From: DASRDZ01 sp035652335
GTDB taxonomy: Bacteria; Chloroflexota; Dormibacteria; Aeolococcales; Aeolococcaceae
Length of the DNA: 64,000 nucleotides
Assembly (NCBI GenBank): GCA_035652335.1
Contig: DASRDZ010000077.1
Coordinates: 23,656 to 87,655 of the forward strand
Direction of reading: 5' to 3'
Shown: positions 1-8,205 of the stretch, in pieces
Layout: each line of letters opens with the position of its first letter
Numbering within the stretch: the first letter of the stretch is position 1
Translations under genes and position numbers: made by a program
Notes under the pieces: model-generated
Database searches by the model: none
What the model was told of the DNA's origin: nothing
What the model saw: only the letters and a program-made list of their open reading frames with translations

Positions 1-1959
1 CTGCCGGGCGGCCCCGGCGGACGGGGCGTGCACGTCGAGGTGACCATCCGCGACTTCCCCGGCCACGTCCTGCCCACCGTCCCCGGCGCCAACCACCTGG
101 GCGGCACCTCCGACACGCTGCGCGTCGACCCGCGCACCGGGCAGATCGAGCTGGCCGACCAGCCCACCTCGGCGGGCTTCGACTACACGCTCGACGCCCC
201 GTCGCTGCCGAGCGCCCAGCAGCTGGGCAGCGCACCCAGGCCGCCGCAGTCGATGCGCGACTTCCTGGCCATCCCCGCGCCGCCACCCGGTGTGGCCAGG
301 CTGCTCGCCGCCGCACCGGCCAACCCCTTCAACCGCATGCAGTTCCTGCGCACCGCGCTGTTCGGCAAGGTGGTGGCGGCGGGAAGCGGCGCACCCGGGC
401 CCATCCCGGCGCAGCGCGTCGACGAGATGCTGAGCGGCGGCAAGGCCAACCCGTACGAGATCACCGCGGCCGAGGCCATGCTGGCGCGCTGGGCGGGGGT
501 GCCCTCGCGCATCGCCTTCGGCTACGAGCCGCAGACGGCGGGCGACGGCACCTACGAGGTGCATCCGCGCGACGGCGGGGCCTGGCTGGAGACGTGGTTC
601 CAGGGCTACGGCTGGCTGCCCATCCTGGGCGTCCCGCCCCACGCGCAGCCGACCTTCGACCGCAGCCAGCGCAACGCCGACAGCGGCATCACCCCGACCA
701 ACAACCTCGGCCTCCTGGTGTACGTCCCTGTGCAGGTGCCCACCTCGCTGGCGCTGTACCAGCAGGCGCAGTGGTGGCTGCTGCGCGCCCTGCCCGCCGC
801 CGCCGGCGCGGCGCTGCTGGTGCTGCTGTATCCGGTGCTGCTGAAGCGGCTCCGCGCAGCACGCCGGACGCGCTGGGCCCTGCGGCGCGGACCCGCGGAA
901 CGCCTCGCCGTCGCCTACGCCGAGTTCCGCGACGCGATGCGCGACCTTGCCGCCGGCGACCCGGTGCTGACGCCGCTGCTCTTCCTGCGCGAGATCGAGC
1001 CCGACGACGAGCATGCCGAGCTGGCCTGGCTGGTGACGCGCGCGCTGTGGGGCGACCTGCGCCGCGACCTCCGCCCCGGCGACGCCGACGCCGCCGAGCT
1101 GCTGGCGCGCTCGGTGCGCCGCCGGGTGGTGCGCGCCCAGTCCCCCCTCAGCCGCATGCTGGCGGCGATCGCGCGCACCTCGCTGCGCGAGCCCTACAGC
1201 AGCGAGATCCCCAACCTCTGGCCGCGGCTGCGCATCAGCGCGCCGCGCCCCACCGCGGCGCTGCCGAGGCGGCTGCTGCTGCGCCGGCGGGTCGCCGGCG
1301 CGGGCGCGACGCTGCTGCTCGTCGCCGTCTGCACCGCGCTGCTGCCGCCGGGCGGCACCACACCCACCGCGGCGCGGACGGTGACGGCGCAGCAGGACGC
1401 GACGCTGAACGCGCTCGTGCCACCCGCCGTCGGCCCGCTGGCGCTGCTGCGCCAGACGTCGGTGGAGAGCGCGTATCGCACGGCGGGCGCGCAGTCGCTG
1501 CTCACCGCCGGCCACGTCTACACCGTCCACAACGGCGACGTCATCGAGGGCTCGGTGCAGGTCTCGCTGCTGCGGCCCGACCTCGACCGCAGCTCCTCCG
1601 ACCTCGTCGACGGCCTGCGCCAGCGCCTCGGCGGCGGCAACTTCGTCGCCATGACCGAGCGCGTTCCGCTCGACGACGGCAGCTGCGCCTGCCCAGGACA
1701 GTTCACCGAGGTGGCCGTCAAGGACGAGCCGCTGCGCTTCCACCAGCGCATCTGGGTCTCGGTGCTGGCCGACCAGCGCATCTACTTCTGGTTCCCGCCC
1801 GCGGCGAGCACGCTGGAGATCGTGGTGCTGCGCAGCGAGTTCCCCGCGCTCACCGCCGACGAGCTGGTGCTGACCATGAGCGACCGCCAGCACGGCGCGC
1901 CGCTCGTGGCCGTGCCGGTGCCGCCCATCGCGGCCGAGCTGCCGGGGGCGTCGCCATGA
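1..1959 (+). CDS. Transglutaminase-fold membrane protein lacking catalytic residues (5' partial)
   Basis: The reading frame is open to the first base, so the true start probably lies outside the window; a GTG at 28 is the first start codon seen. Counting from 28, residues about 130-205 look like the TgpA-type transglutaminase core: a MLARWAGVPSRIAFGY segment followed by GAWLETWF and GYGWLP. The catalytic Cys, the His of the usual HAW motif (here GAW) and the Asp after GW are all absent. A membrane helix follows at about 249-272, then a cytoplasmic Arg-rich domain, a second helix near 415-435 and an external C-terminal domain. It is translationally coupled (ATGA) to the lipoprotein downstream. 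I infer a structural or binding role rather than catalysis; the exact function is unknown. Confidence 0.75.
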   Translation: MPGGPGGRGVHVEVTIRDFPGHVLPTVPGANHLGGTSDTLRVDPRTGQIELADQPTSAGFDYTLDAPSLPSAQQLGSAPRPPQSMRDFLAIPAPPPGVARLLAAAPANPFNRMQFLRTALFGKVVAAGSGAPGPIPAQRVDEMLSGGKANPYEITAAEAMLARWAGVPSRIAFGYEPQTAGDGTYEVHPRDGGAWLETWFQGYGWLPILGVPPHAQPTFDRSQRNADSGITPTNNLGLLVYVPVQVPTSLALYQQAQWWLLRALPAAAGAALLVLLYPVLLKRLRAARRTRWALRRGPAERLAVAYAEFRDAMRDLAAGDPVLTPLLFLREIEPDDEHAELAWLVTRALWGDLRRDLRPGDADAAELLARSVRRRVVRAQSPLSRMLAAIARTSLREPYSSEIPNLWPRLRISAPRPTAALPRRLLLRRRVAGAGATLLLVAVCTALLPPGGTTPTAARTVTAQQDATLNALVPPAVGPLALLRQTSVESAYRTAGAQSLLTAGHVYTVHNGDVIEGSVQVSLLRPDLDRSSSDLVDGLRQRLGGGNFVAMTERVPLDDGSCACPGQFTEVAVKDEPLRFHQRIWVSVLADQRIYFWFPPAASTLEIVVLRSEFPALTADELVLTMSDRQHGAPLVAVPVPPIAAELPGASP

Positions 1960-3017
1960 TGCCGCGCCTCCGCATCCGCCGCCCGATCCTCGCTCCGGTG
2001 CGCGCACACCGCGCCCTCGTCGTGGTCGCGCTGGCGCTGACGGCCTGCGGGCCGACGCCGCCCTTCGAGCTGGCCGTGCACGAGGTGCCCGGCGACGTGG
2101 TCTACGGCGGGCAGTCGACGCCGGCACCGAGCGCCAGCGCGGGCAGCGGCCCCTCCGCGCTTGCCCCCGGTGCGCCGCCGCTCATCTACGGCGCACCGGC
2201 GCCTCCGCCGCAGGCGACGTTCGCGTCGATCCCGGCCACAACCCCCGCGCCGGTCTGCCCGGCCGCGCCCGTCGACGCCGTCCCCGCGCTGCAGGCCGAC
2301 CCCTGGGCGAGCGTGCCGCCCGTCGCCACCGCCTACCTCTGGCGCACCGACGTCGCGCAGTCCTGGTACACCCTCGGCGGCGGCCCGAAGCTGGCCTTCC
2401 CCGCCACCTTCACCCACACCGTCGCGAACGTGAGCCCCGTCGACGCCACCACCGGCGCCTACACCTTCGACGTGGCCACCTCCGCGGGCGGCGTCACCGG
2501 CCTGCAGAAGGTCACCGACTCCTTCGAGGTGATCCCGCCGCCGCAGGGCACCAGCGACGTGCAGGGCGTGTCGACGTCGCAGGCCGCCGGGCTCTACCTC
2601 ACCGCCATGCAGACGCTCGACCCCAGCGATCCCCGGTCGCGGGTGACCAGGTTCGCGCCGCCGATCCTGCTCATGCAGTTCCCCGGCAACGAGCTTCCCA
2701 CCTGGAACACGGCCGGCACCGACACCGCCACCGGCACCACCATCCAGCTGGCCGGCGCGGTGCTCGGGCACGTCAGCGTCGACGCCTGCGGCACGGTGAT
2801 CGACGCCTGGCAGGTGCATGCCACCGGGAGCCTGGTCGGCCCCAACCAGAACCTGAGCCTCGACCTCACCTACGACGTGGCCACACAGTACGGCGGCATC
2901 ATCGTGGCCGAGCAGGACGGCATCGGCGGCACCGAGCTCTCCGGCAGCGCGATGCAGAGCGTCGGCTCGCACGACGTGTCGTTCATCGCCGTGCCGCCGC
3001 AGCGGAGGGCAGGCTGA
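1956..3017 (+). CDS. Predicted lipoprotein, unknown function
   Basis: The 353-residue protein begins with a basic segment, a hydrophobic stretch and a lipobox-like LALTAC ending at about residue 32, so it should be lipidated and held outside the membrane. A Pro/Ala/Ser-rich linker follows, then a beta-rich globular domain with no motif I recognise. The ATG overlaps the stop of the transglutaminase-fold gene (ATGA), and its own stop overlaps the next start (TGATG), so three genes are coupled. The context suggests a partner in one envelope complex. A longer open frame runs upstream but only shadows the previous gene, which is why the 1956 start was chosen. Confidence 0.75.
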   Translation: MMPRLRIRRPILAPVRAHRALVVVALALTACGPTPPFELAVHEVPGDVVYGGQSTPAPSASAGSGPSALAPGAPPLIYGAPAPPPQATFASIPATTPAPVCPAAPVDAVPALQADPWASVPPVATAYLWRTDVAQSWYTLGGGPKLAFPATFTHTVANVSPVDATTGAYTFDVATSAGGVTGLQKVTDSFEVIPPPQGTSDVQGVSTSQAAGLYLTAMQTLDPSDPRSRVTRFAPPILLMQFPGNELPTWNTAGTDTATGTTIQLAGAVLGHVSVDACGTVIDAWQVHATGSLVGPNQNLSLDLTYDVATQYGGIIVAEQDGIGGTELSGSAMQSVGSHDVSFIAVPPQRRAG

Positions 3018-4729
3018 TGCAGCGCCCGCGCGGAACGCCCCGGCCGCCGCGCGCCGTGGCACTGGCCAACGGCGGCGTCGCGCTGTCGATCCTCGTGGTG
3101 GTCATCGCCTTCGGGGTTGCGGTGGCGCAGATCCATCCACCGGGCATCGCCGCCTTCGCGCCCGACGTGCAGCAGCACGCCCACCAGAAGAGCCTCACAG
3201 GGCAGCAGGGCGCCTCTGCGCTGGGCGCCTCCGCTCCCACCGGCGTCCCGGCGACGGCGACGCCCGCGCCGTCGCCGACGCCGGGCGCGACGCCCACTCC
3301 CAACGCGCTCGCCGGCCGTCCCGCCCAGGTGCGCTGCTACGGCTCGCCGCCGCACCAGACCGAGGACCCGCAGTCGCCGCCCTGCCGGCAGTCGTTCCAG
3401 GGAGGCAACGGCGGCAGCACCTCGCGCGGGGTCACCGGCGACACCATCTACGTCGCCTGGCCGTCGCTGGAGATGGGCTTCCCCGGCGTGGAGTACCCCA
3501 AGTACACCCAGGACTTCGCCGACTACCTCAACTCCCACTTCGAGCTGTACGGGCGCAAGATCGCCCTGGTCAAGTACCAGGTGACCAACAGCGGCTTCAG
3601 CACCGCCACCGCCCAGAAGCAGGTGCAGGACGCCGACTACACCGCCAACCAGCTCAACGGCGCCACCGGCGTCTTCGCCTCCATCGGCTACGCGCCCGTC
3701 GGCGGCACCGCGTACTACTACTACGACCGCCTCGCCCAGGACGGCGTCCTCAGCGTCCAGTCGTCGCCGCTGCTGGAGACCGAGGCGCACCTCGCCTCCA
3801 GCCCCTACCTGTGGTCGACGCTGCCCGGCTACGACACCGTCGAGGCCAACCTCGGCGACCTCTACTGCAACCAGCTCAAGGGACACCCGCCGCAGTACGC
3901 CGGCCAGCCGACCCCGCCCGCCACCGGCTGGGGAACGCGCAAGATCGGCGTCTACTACGAGACCACCACCAACAGCGTGGCCGTCGACCCGCAGCCGCTG
4001 GTGAACACGCTGAACGCCTGCGGCGTGCAGGTCACCGCGCACGCGCTCAGCGACGACAGCGCCGACAACACCGCCGCCGTGAACCAGATGCAGCAGAGCC
4101 AGGAGACGACCATCGCCTGCCTCTGCAACGCCACCCAGCTCGGCGACCTGATGAGCGCCGCCTCCAAGCAGACCTTCTTCCCCGAATGGCTGGTGCAGAA
4201 CGAGCAGTTCCTCTCCGTCGACTCGGCGGGCCCGCAGACGGCCTTCCCAACCGAGCAGCAGGGCCACGTCATCGGCATCGACTACAACAACGAGTTCCTC
4301 GACCCCAGCAACGAGTTCTGGTACCGCGCCGCCAGGGAGGCGGACTCCACGGTGACCTACAACCAGAGCTCGCAGAACGTCTACGCCTACTACCGCTACG
4401 AGGAGCTGCTGGTGCTGGCCAGCGGAATCCAGCAGGCCGGCCCCGACCTCACCCCGCAGACCTTCCAGCAGGGCCTCTACGACACCCGGTACAGCAACGT
4501 GGGCCACGGCGCGGCGCCCTACTACCAGGCCGCCGTCGGCTTCGGGCCCGGCAAGCACTCCTTCTACGACGACGCCGCGGCCATCTGGTTCAGCACCACC
4601 GGCAACAGCTACACCGGCAACCAGGGCCAGAACGGCACCTACTGCTACTCGCACCTCGGTGACCGCTCCGCCGACTGGACGGAGCCGAGGCCACTCTTCT
4701 ATGGCGGCCAGACATGTCGAGGAGGATGA
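3017..4729 (+). CDS. Membrane-anchored periplasmic-binding-protein-like (type 1 fold)
   Basis: A 570-residue protein with an N-terminal membrane anchor (about residues 20-38) and a Thr/Pro/Ala linker to about residue 98. The large outer domain resembles the Leu/Ile/Val-binding (receptor-type ANF) family: repeated lobe patterns such as KIGVYYETTTN in the second lobe, and a Tyr-rich region. Such proteins normally bind small ligands for an ABC importer or a sensor, but no permease or ATPase is adjacent here. The neighbours are a lipoprotein and a glycosidase-like protein. I infer an extracellular ligand-binding role; the ligand cannot be told from sequence. Confidence 0.7.
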   Translation: MQRPRGTPRPPRAVALANGGVALSILVVVIAFGVAVAQIHPPGIAAFAPDVQQHAHQKSLTGQQGASALGASAPTGVPATATPAPSPTPGATPTPNALAGRPAQVRCYGSPPHQTEDPQSPPCRQSFQGGNGGSTSRGVTGDTIYVAWPSLEMGFPGVEYPKYTQDFADYLNSHFELYGRKIALVKYQVTNSGFSTATAQKQVQDADYTANQLNGATGVFASIGYAPVGGTAYYYYDRLAQDGVLSVQSSPLLETEAHLASSPYLWSTLPGYDTVEANLGDLYCNQLKGHPPQYAGQPTPPATGWGTRKIGVYYETTTNSVAVDPQPLVNTLNACGVQVTAHALSDDSADNTAAVNQMQQSQETTIACLCNATQLGDLMSAASKQTFFPEWLVQNEQFLSVDSAGPQTAFPTEQQGHVIGIDYNNEFLDPSNEFWYRAAREADSTVTYNQSSQNVYAYYRYEELLVLASGIQQAGPDLTPQTFQQGLYDTRYSNVGHGAAPYYQAAVGFGPGKHSFYDDAAAIWFSTTGNSYTGNQGQNGTYCYSHLGDRSADWTEPRPLFYGGQTCRGG

Positions 4730-4736
4730 CGCCCGC

Positions 4737-6803
4737 ATGATCCCCACCGTCGAGGACCTGGCCAGCTCGCCGCTGGTCCACCGCTTCGGCGACGTCTTCA
4801 ACCCTCCGGGCCTGACCAACTTCCTCGGCACCGTGCAGTGCGACGTCGACGTCTGCGCCTTCCGCAACCTCTGGTTCCCGCCCTTCGTCTGCGCCGACAA
4901 CGCCACCGCGGGGCTCTTCGTCGACGACGTCTACTTCCCCACCACCGGCACCCCGGTCACCTTCACCTGGTACCCCGACCGCATCGAGCGCAGCGCCACC
5001 TACCGCGGCCTGCGCCTTCGCAGCACGCTGTCCCTGGCCACGCAGCGCAAGGCGGCGCTGCTGCACCTCGCCGTCACCAACGAGTCGGGCGTGCATCGCC
5101 AGGTGCGCATCCGCCTCGGGCTGCAGAGCAACGTCGGCAAGCTGCCGGGACCGTGGCTGGTCTCCCCGCCGCAGGAGACCAACAACGAGGCGTGGGTGCA
5201 GCCGGAGCGGGGCCGGGTGCACTTCGCGGCGCGGCGCAGCGACGCCCACCTGCTGCAGGGGTCGGTGCCGCATCCCGAGGGGATCGACCCCGAGAGCCTC
5301 TGGTTCACCCTGCAGCTCGACCCCGGCGAGACCTGGCAGGCGACCCTGCTCACCGCCATCGGCGAGACCGCAGGCGAGGCGGAGCGCACCTACGACGACC
5401 TCGCCGCCGACGTGCGCGGCGCGTTCGCGCGGGTCCGCGCGCAGTGGGACGAGGAGCTGCGCTGCGTCTTCACTCCGCACAACGGCCGCTACAGCGGGTG
5501 GCTGCCCGAGCTCGACACCGACGACGAGGACGTCTTCCGCCTCTACGCCATGGGCGTGCTCGGCGTCGTCTACTTCCGCCGCGACTCGCCGCACAGCCGG
5601 TACGGGCGCACCTACGTGACCCTGATGCCGCGCTACTGGCCCACGGTCACCTTCCTCTGGGACTACAGCCTCAGCTCGCTGGTGCACGCGCTGCTCGACC
5701 CCGAGGTGATGCGCGGCAACCTGGAGCGCTGGATGCGCTTCGACATCCACGACCACTTCGGCACCGAGTACCTGAGCGGCGAGCCGGTGGGTCCCTGGTA
5801 CTCGGTCAACGACTACGCCTGGATCGGCACCGCCCGCGACTACCTGCGCTGGAGCGGCGACCTGCAGTGGCTCCGCCGCGAGCTGCCCTCGGGAGACTCC
5901 GGCGCCCCCATCACCGTCGCCGAGCAGCTGGTCGCCTGCGCCACCAACTGGCTGCGCTTCCAGGGGACCAACGGCCTCGCCGACTACGGCGACATCAACA
6001 ACCTGCTGGAGTGCGTCACCACCTACATCCACGAGGTGGCCAGCCTCAACGCCGCCAACGTCTTCGGCATGCGCTTCGCGGCCGAGGCCTGCGCCGACGA
6101 CCCGCTGCGGGCCGCCACCCTGAACGACTGGGCGCAGCGGCTGCTCCGGGAGGTGCAGGACCTGTACGTCGACGGCCGCGGCTACTGGCGCTCGCGCAAC
6201 CCCGACGGCAGCTCCCGCGAGGTGCGCCACTGCTACGACCTGATCACCGTGCTGAACACCATCCCCGACGACCTCAGCGCGGCCCAGCGCCGGGAGATGG
6301 CCGACTTCTGGCGGCGCGAGCTGCGCACCCCGGTGTGGATGCGGGCGCTCAGCGGCAGCGATCCCGACGCCATGCGCAACACCCGTCCCGACCACCAGTG
6401 GACGGGGGCCTACACCGCCTGGCCGGCGCTGGCGGTGACGGGCCTGTATCGGATCGGCCGCGTCGATCTCGCCTTCCCCTGGCTGCGCGGCCTGGCGCGC
6501 AGCGCCAACCAGGGGCCCTTCGCGCAGGCCCACTTCAACGAGACCGCGGTCGACCCGGACGCGGGCGGCGCGCGCAAGGCCCCGCCGGAGATGCCCTACA
6601 TCACCGACTGGTGCTGCTCCTCGGGGGGCGCCTGGGTGAACATCATCGTCGAGTCGATCTTCGGCGTCCGCGCCGGGCTGCACGGCATCGAGGCGGAGCC
6701 GCAGTTCGGGGCCTTCGACCCCGGCGCCCGGCTGCGCAACCTCCGCCACCAGGGCCGCCTCTACGACGTCGACGCCCGGGGCCTCCACCCCGCCGGGAGC
6801 TGA
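4737..6803 (+). CDS. Six-hairpin glycosidase-like protein
   Basis: 688 residues starting at ATG 4737, preceded by a GGAGGA ribosome binding site that overlaps the end of the previous gene. The N-terminal third is beta-rich and the C-terminal two thirds are rich in Trp/Tyr/Asp helices (for example WPTVTFLWDYSLSSL, WYSVNDYAWIGTARDYLRW and TNGLADYGDINNLLE), the pattern of the (alpha/alpha)6 barrel shared by GH63, GH37, GH78 and GH94-like enzymes. I cannot assign a family or prove catalysis. No signal peptide is visible, so it is either cytoplasmic or exported with partners. It closes the four-gene envelope operon. Confidence 0.65.
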   Translation: MIPTVEDLASSPLVHRFGDVFNPPGLTNFLGTVQCDVDVCAFRNLWFPPFVCADNATAGLFVDDVYFPTTGTPVTFTWYPDRIERSATYRGLRLRSTLSLATQRKAALLHLAVTNESGVHRQVRIRLGLQSNVGKLPGPWLVSPPQETNNEAWVQPERGRVHFAARRSDAHLLQGSVPHPEGIDPESLWFTLQLDPGETWQATLLTAIGETAGEAERTYDDLAADVRGAFARVRAQWDEELRCVFTPHNGRYSGWLPELDTDDEDVFRLYAMGVLGVVYFRRDSPHSRYGRTYVTLMPRYWPTVTFLWDYSLSSLVHALLDPEVMRGNLERWMRFDIHDHFGTEYLSGEPVGPWYSVNDYAWIGTARDYLRWSGDLQWLRRELPSGDSGAPITVAEQLVACATNWLRFQGTNGLADYGDINNLLECVTTYIHEVASLNAANVFGMRFAAEACADDPLRAATLNDWAQRLLREVQDLYVDGRGYWRSRNPDGSSREVRHCYDLITVLNTIPDDLSAAQRREMADFWRRELRTPVWMRALSGSDPDAMRNTRPDHQWTGAYTAWPALAVTGLYRIGRVDLAFPWLRGLARSANQGPFAQAHFNETAVDPDAGGARKAPPEMPYITDWCCSSGGAWVNIIVESIFGVRAGLHGIEAEPQFGAFDPGARLRNLRHQGRLYDVDARGLHPAGS

Positions 6804-6941
6804 GCCGGCCCCACCCGAGCGTGCCGTCGCGATCACGTGCGATCGCCGTCGTCGCTCCGTGACCGGGGCGCGAACGAGCGGCGAAGGGTCGGGCCGTACG
6901 GTAGCAGGGCTCCGACGCCCACCGCGCGGAAGCTACGGATC

Positions 6942-6952
6942 AAAGGAGGTGA
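6942..6952 (+). promoter_or_regulatory. Consensus Shine-Dalgarno of the pilin gene
   Basis: AAAGGAGGTGA lies about 8 nt before ATG 6960. It is complementary to the 16S rRNA tail over nearly its full length, much stronger than most ribosome binding sites in this window, and fits a highly expressed structural protein. It decides the start: an upstream in-frame start at 6837 would place this site inside the gene. Confidence 0.85.
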
Positions 6953-6959
6953 AACCCAA

Positions 6960-7151
6960 ATGCTGAGCAACCTGTATCTGCGTCTGCGTGAGCTCGTGGC
7001 CCGCGCCCAGGAGCGCGAAGAGGGCCAGGGCATGGTCGAGTACGCACTCATCCTCGTCCTCATCGCCATCGTGGTCATCGTGATCCTGACCGTGGTGGGC
7101 AAGCAGGTCAACAACGTCTTCTCGAACATCAGCAACGGCCTGAACCAGTAG
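6960..7151 (+). CDS. Flp-type IVb pilin (prepilin)
   Basis: A 63-residue precursor. A basic and acidic leader ends in EEG, followed by the prepilin cleavage context G|QGMVEY, with Glu at +5 and Tyr at +6 of the mature chain as in Flp/Fap pilins, then a single hydrophobic helix of about 20 residues. A TadV/PilD-type peptidase should cleave it, and the Tad secretion machine should assemble it. No tad genes are in the window, so this is an isolated pilin or the edge of a locus elsewhere. The strong ribosome binding site and terminator make it a monocistronic, probably highly expressed unit. Confidence 0.9.
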   Translation: MLSNLYLRLRELVARAQEREEGQGMVEYALILVLIAIVVIVILTVVGKQVNNVFSNISNGLNQ

Positions 7152-7173
7152 GTTCGGCTGCTGCCGAGACGAA

Positions 7174-7205
7174 GGGCGCCGCCGGGAAACCGGCGGCGCC
7201 CTTTT
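7174..7205 (+). terminator. Rho-independent terminator after the pilin
   Basis: A perfect 12-bp GC stem (7174-7185 pairing with 7190-7201) closed by a GAAA tetraloop is followed by TTTT. It lies 23 nt after the pilin stop and before the oppositely regulated aldo/keto reductase. It is the clearest intrinsic terminator in the window. Confidence 0.92.
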
Positions 7206-7221
7206 CGTTATCCTGGGTTGC

Positions 7222-8205
7222 ATGGCCATGCAGTACCGCAACCTGGGGCGCTCCGGGCTCAAGCTGAGCGTCCTCTCCTTCGGCTCGTGGGTCACCTTCG
7301 GCCCGCAGCTGAACAGCGACCTCGCGGCCGAGTGCCTGCAGATCGCCCGTGACGCCGGCGTCAACTTCTTCGACAACGCCGAGGTCTACGCCGGCGGCCG
7401 CTCCGAGCAGATCATGGGCGAGGCGATCCGCTCGCTGGGCTGGAAGCGCCACGAGTACGCCATCTCCACCAAGTTCTTCTGGGGGATCCACGACGCCCCC
7501 AACATGCGCAACACGCTCAATCGCAAGTACCTGATGCAGGCGATCGACGGCTCGCTGGAGCGCTTCGGGCTCGACTTCGTCGACCTCGTCTTCTGCCACC
7601 GCTCCGACCCCGACACGCCCGTCGAGGAGACCGTCTGGGCGCTGCACGACATCATCGAGCAGGGCAAGGCGGACTACTGGGGCACCTCGGAATGGCCCGC
7701 CGAGCGCATCCTCGCCGCCCACCGCTTCGCCCGCGACAACCACCTGCACGGGCCGGTCATGGAGCAGCCGCAGTACAACCTCTTCTGGCGCGACCGCGTC
7801 GAGAAGGAGTACGCGCCGGTCTACGACGAGACGGGCCTGGGGCTGACCATCTGGAGCCCGCTGGCCTCGGGGCTGCTCACCGGCAAGTACCTCGACGGCA
7901 TCCCCGAGGGCAGCCGCTTCGCCCTGCGCGGCTACGACTGGCTCAAGGACACGCTGCTCACCGAGGAGAACGTCGCCAGGGTGCGCCGTCTCAAGGACGT
8001 CGCCGACCGGCTGGGCTGCTCGCTCACCCATCTCTCGCTCGCCTGGTGCGCGCGCAACCCGCGCGTCACCACGGTGATCACCGGGGCCAGCCGCCCCGAG
8101 CAGGTCCGCGACAACATGCAGGCGCTCGACGTCCTGCCCCTGCTCACCGACGAGGTGGTCGAGGAGATCGACGCCGCCATGGGAATGGAGCGCGCCCGGG
8201 CCTAG
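7222..8205 (+). CDS. Aldo/keto reductase (Kv-beta / YghZ-like)
   Basis: The 327-residue protein has the AKR tetrad pattern: Asp and Tyr in DNAEVYAGG, Lys in STKFFWG and His in VFCHRSDPDTP, plus the GLTIWSPLASGLLTGKY loop typical of the AKR6/AKR14 branch (potassium-channel beta subunits and YghZ). These are cytoplasmic NADPH-dependent carbonyl reductases. Two starts, 7222 and 7228, are possible (MAM). Its stop shares CTAG with the convergent metal transporter gene. The physiological substrate is unknown. Confidence 0.9.
   Translation: MAMQYRNLGRSGLKLSVLSFGSWVTFGPQLNSDLAAECLQIARDAGVNFFDNAEVYAGGRSEQIMGEAIRSLGWKRHEYAISTKFFWGIHDAPNMRNTLNRKYLMQAIDGSLERFGLDFVDLVFCHRSDPDTPVEETVWALHDIIEQGKADYWGTSEWPAERILAAHRFARDNHLHGPVMEQPQYNLFWRDRVEKEYAPVYDETGLGLTIWSPLASGLLTGKYLDGIPEGSRFALRGYDWLKDTLLTEENVARVRRLKDVADRLGCSLTHLSLAWCARNPRVTTVITGASRPEQVRDNMQALDVLPLLTDEVVEEIDAAMGMERARA

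Noticed and set aside
2870..4906. A 678-residue minus-strand frame opposite the lipoprotein and binding-protein genes
   Set aside because: Val/Gly/Ala-rich shadow composition and conflict with the coupled plus-strand operon.
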